Shown piece after piece: positions 62,367 through 64,000 of a stretch of DNA of 64,000 nt. Below the pieces are notes generated by a model that did no database searches, was not told the DNA's origin, and was given only the letters and a program-made list of their open reading frames with translations. The stretch spans positions 37,996,426-38,060,425 of the forward strand of contig CP136064.1 of NCBI GenBank assembly GCA_032622095.1, given 5' to 3'. The stretch comes from Siphonodentalium dalli (lineage: Eukaryota; Mollusca; Scaphopoda; Gadilida; Siphonodentaliidae). The first letter of the stretch is position 1; every line of letters begins with the position of its first letter. Position numbers and translations under genes: made by a program.

Positions 62367-64000
62367 TTTACCTTTTGTGAGAATAACAAAAGCGCAACCT
62401 TGATCAAAGTAATACAATACACAACAACACATAGAATAAAACTGATATAAACACGGTATAAGTGAGAATAAGACGCGTATTCAGACGTGCAATTTGACAA
62501 CATTTCTTCGCTATAAATATATCTGACCCAGATGCAGCTGTTTTGCGCACGTCACTTTCCATATTTGGAATTTCCATATATGGGACCTGAATACCGATCA
62601 ATCCATTGCAAACAAATTACCACGCAATTATCTTAGCATAAAAATATATTGTAATTTATACAACTACGACCCTGGTAACCCTGATAACTAATACAATATA
62701 CCGGCCAATTCATTTTAAGATCGTTATTTCACTTTGCTTTAGGCATAAATACACTCTTGAACGCACATAAACGACCCATTGGCGTTAAATTAAATATACT
62801 CGGTATTTATTAATATTAGTTTTTTATTGCTCAGTTTTGAGTTTGACCCTTGACACATGTCAATATATTTGGGCTGAATTCATATGATGCGGTATTATTC
62901 CTCGAAATAAACAACAAAGCAGTCGTTACTTCGAAATGTCGTTTGGGCTAACATTTACACAAATCCTTCGCGTGTTCTCCTCAATTGGCACGCATGTTCT
63001 GAGCCGACACACAGGTTATCCCAGAAACTCCTGTGAAATAAACAGCCAAGGTTTGGCTGAAATAATATAATAAGTATTTATATCGATTGAGAAGACTTTG
63101 GAGTCACTTATCAAAGGTCAAGCGGGAAGAGGACTTTTGAAACCGTTGAATGAAGTACTCAACGCGATAAACACAAATGGCGTTTACCATCCAATACATA
63201 CCTGTTGTTCTGGAATATCAGAATTGGAGTGGGGTAATCAAACAACGTACTATTGAAATGAAATTTCTATAGGAAAGACCACAATGCATATCGAAGCTCT
63301 CCGGATCTACCTGGATATATAGGACATGTGGTGGCTTTGTCTGGAATAGACCAGAACATTAATCTTTGAAATTAGCGAAACCCAATGGAGATTAAATTTC
63401 TAGAAAGATAAAGCTTTTACATCTTTTTGCAAAGAAACTGGATAATATTGAACACTTTTATACAATGAGTTGGTTTATCGTTATAAAGTTCGAATCAGGA
63501 CTAAGAACTCACGAACTCTCACATTTTTGTCGAATATTGTACTGGGTATATGTTCATGTATAGGTGTCATATATATAGCTTCCAACTAAAACATTAATGT
63601 GAAACAGATTTGTTGCATTGTGAGCTAATATGTATGTATATATATATGCTTAAAAGAGTATAGTATGGTTGGCATTTCCGATGGTTTATAATTATGATTA
63701 GTACACTTGAATAAATAATGGGTTCATGAGGTTGATTATCCGTGAATGTCGTGCAAAATTAGTAGTCTGAATTAATTAATTAAATGGGAAAAGTCACAAA
63801 CTAATGTGAAACATGCATGAAAACATATATACACTATTTACATTGGTATGACGGTCATATTATTAGACATGCGCATCAATACTTCCAATATACTATGTAT
63901 ACTGTATACACAATTATAGAGGACATGTATAAATATGTATACATAAAATGTACATATAAGTTCACATGGATATTTATAGATTAGTATACTAAATTAGTTG
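62367..64000. other. Intergenic, nothing recognised
   Basis: AT-rich sequence to the end of the window. No coding frame with domain or splice support, no inverted repeat above background, and TA-rich tracts near 63630 and 63890. Confidence 0.4.

Noticed and set aside
63480-63500. Possible tRNA B-box (AGTTCGAATCAGG)
   Set aside because: No matching A-box or acceptor stem at the right distance; no cloverleaf could be built.

Overview
The window reads as intron-rich, AT-rich DNA from an invertebrate animal. The long introns, the density of non-autonomous foldback (MITE-like) elements and the style of the arrays suggest a lophotrochozoan, most likely a bivalve mollusc. That placement is an inference; the species cannot be named from this sequence.

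One conserved gene dominates. Bases 928-36947 on the + strand carry the last 18 coding exons of INTS2, subunit 2 of the Integrator complex. They encode 860 residues and end in a TGA. Every junction follows GT-AG and all phases agree. The N-terminal part (roughly the first quarter to third) lies upstream of base 1. The first visible exon starts behind a 3' splice site that has been tandemly triplicated (801-965, period 55).

The introns hold several families of short inverted-repeat elements. Most have termini beginning TTAA, as expected for piggyBac-type insertion. Three otherwise different groups (TTAA/CCCTTTACCC ends, TTAA/CCCTT ends of other types, and GTGACCCGCC ends) carry the same internal ~69-nt palindromic cassette, which occurs 20 times in the window, usually as an inverted pair. 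Several elements sit within 25 bases of INTS2 splice sites. The introns also hold minisatellite-type arrays (164/155-bp, 161-bp and ~150-bp units) and a broken LINE reverse-transcriptase end (about 15600-16216).

Downstream of INTS2 (37313-64000) little is coding. The region holds a 4.7-kb imperfect palindrome (39408-44150) with ~2-kb arms, a 1.1-kb TTAA element (45873-46970), a 2-kb composite built of ACTTAAGT palindromes with a MITE nested inside it (49269-51288), a four-copy ~490-bp tandem array (57621-59555), and a 1.7-kb element with ~370-bp terminal inverted repeats (60621-62360). The only credible gene here is a small secreted cysteine-containing protein, 108 residues, at 54969-55295. 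It has a signal peptide, a 3' splice site just upstream and a weak resemblance to PAN/apple domains.

No tRNA, rRNA, CRISPR array or complete transposase was found. Repeat boundaries were read by eye and may be off by several bases, more for old copies.
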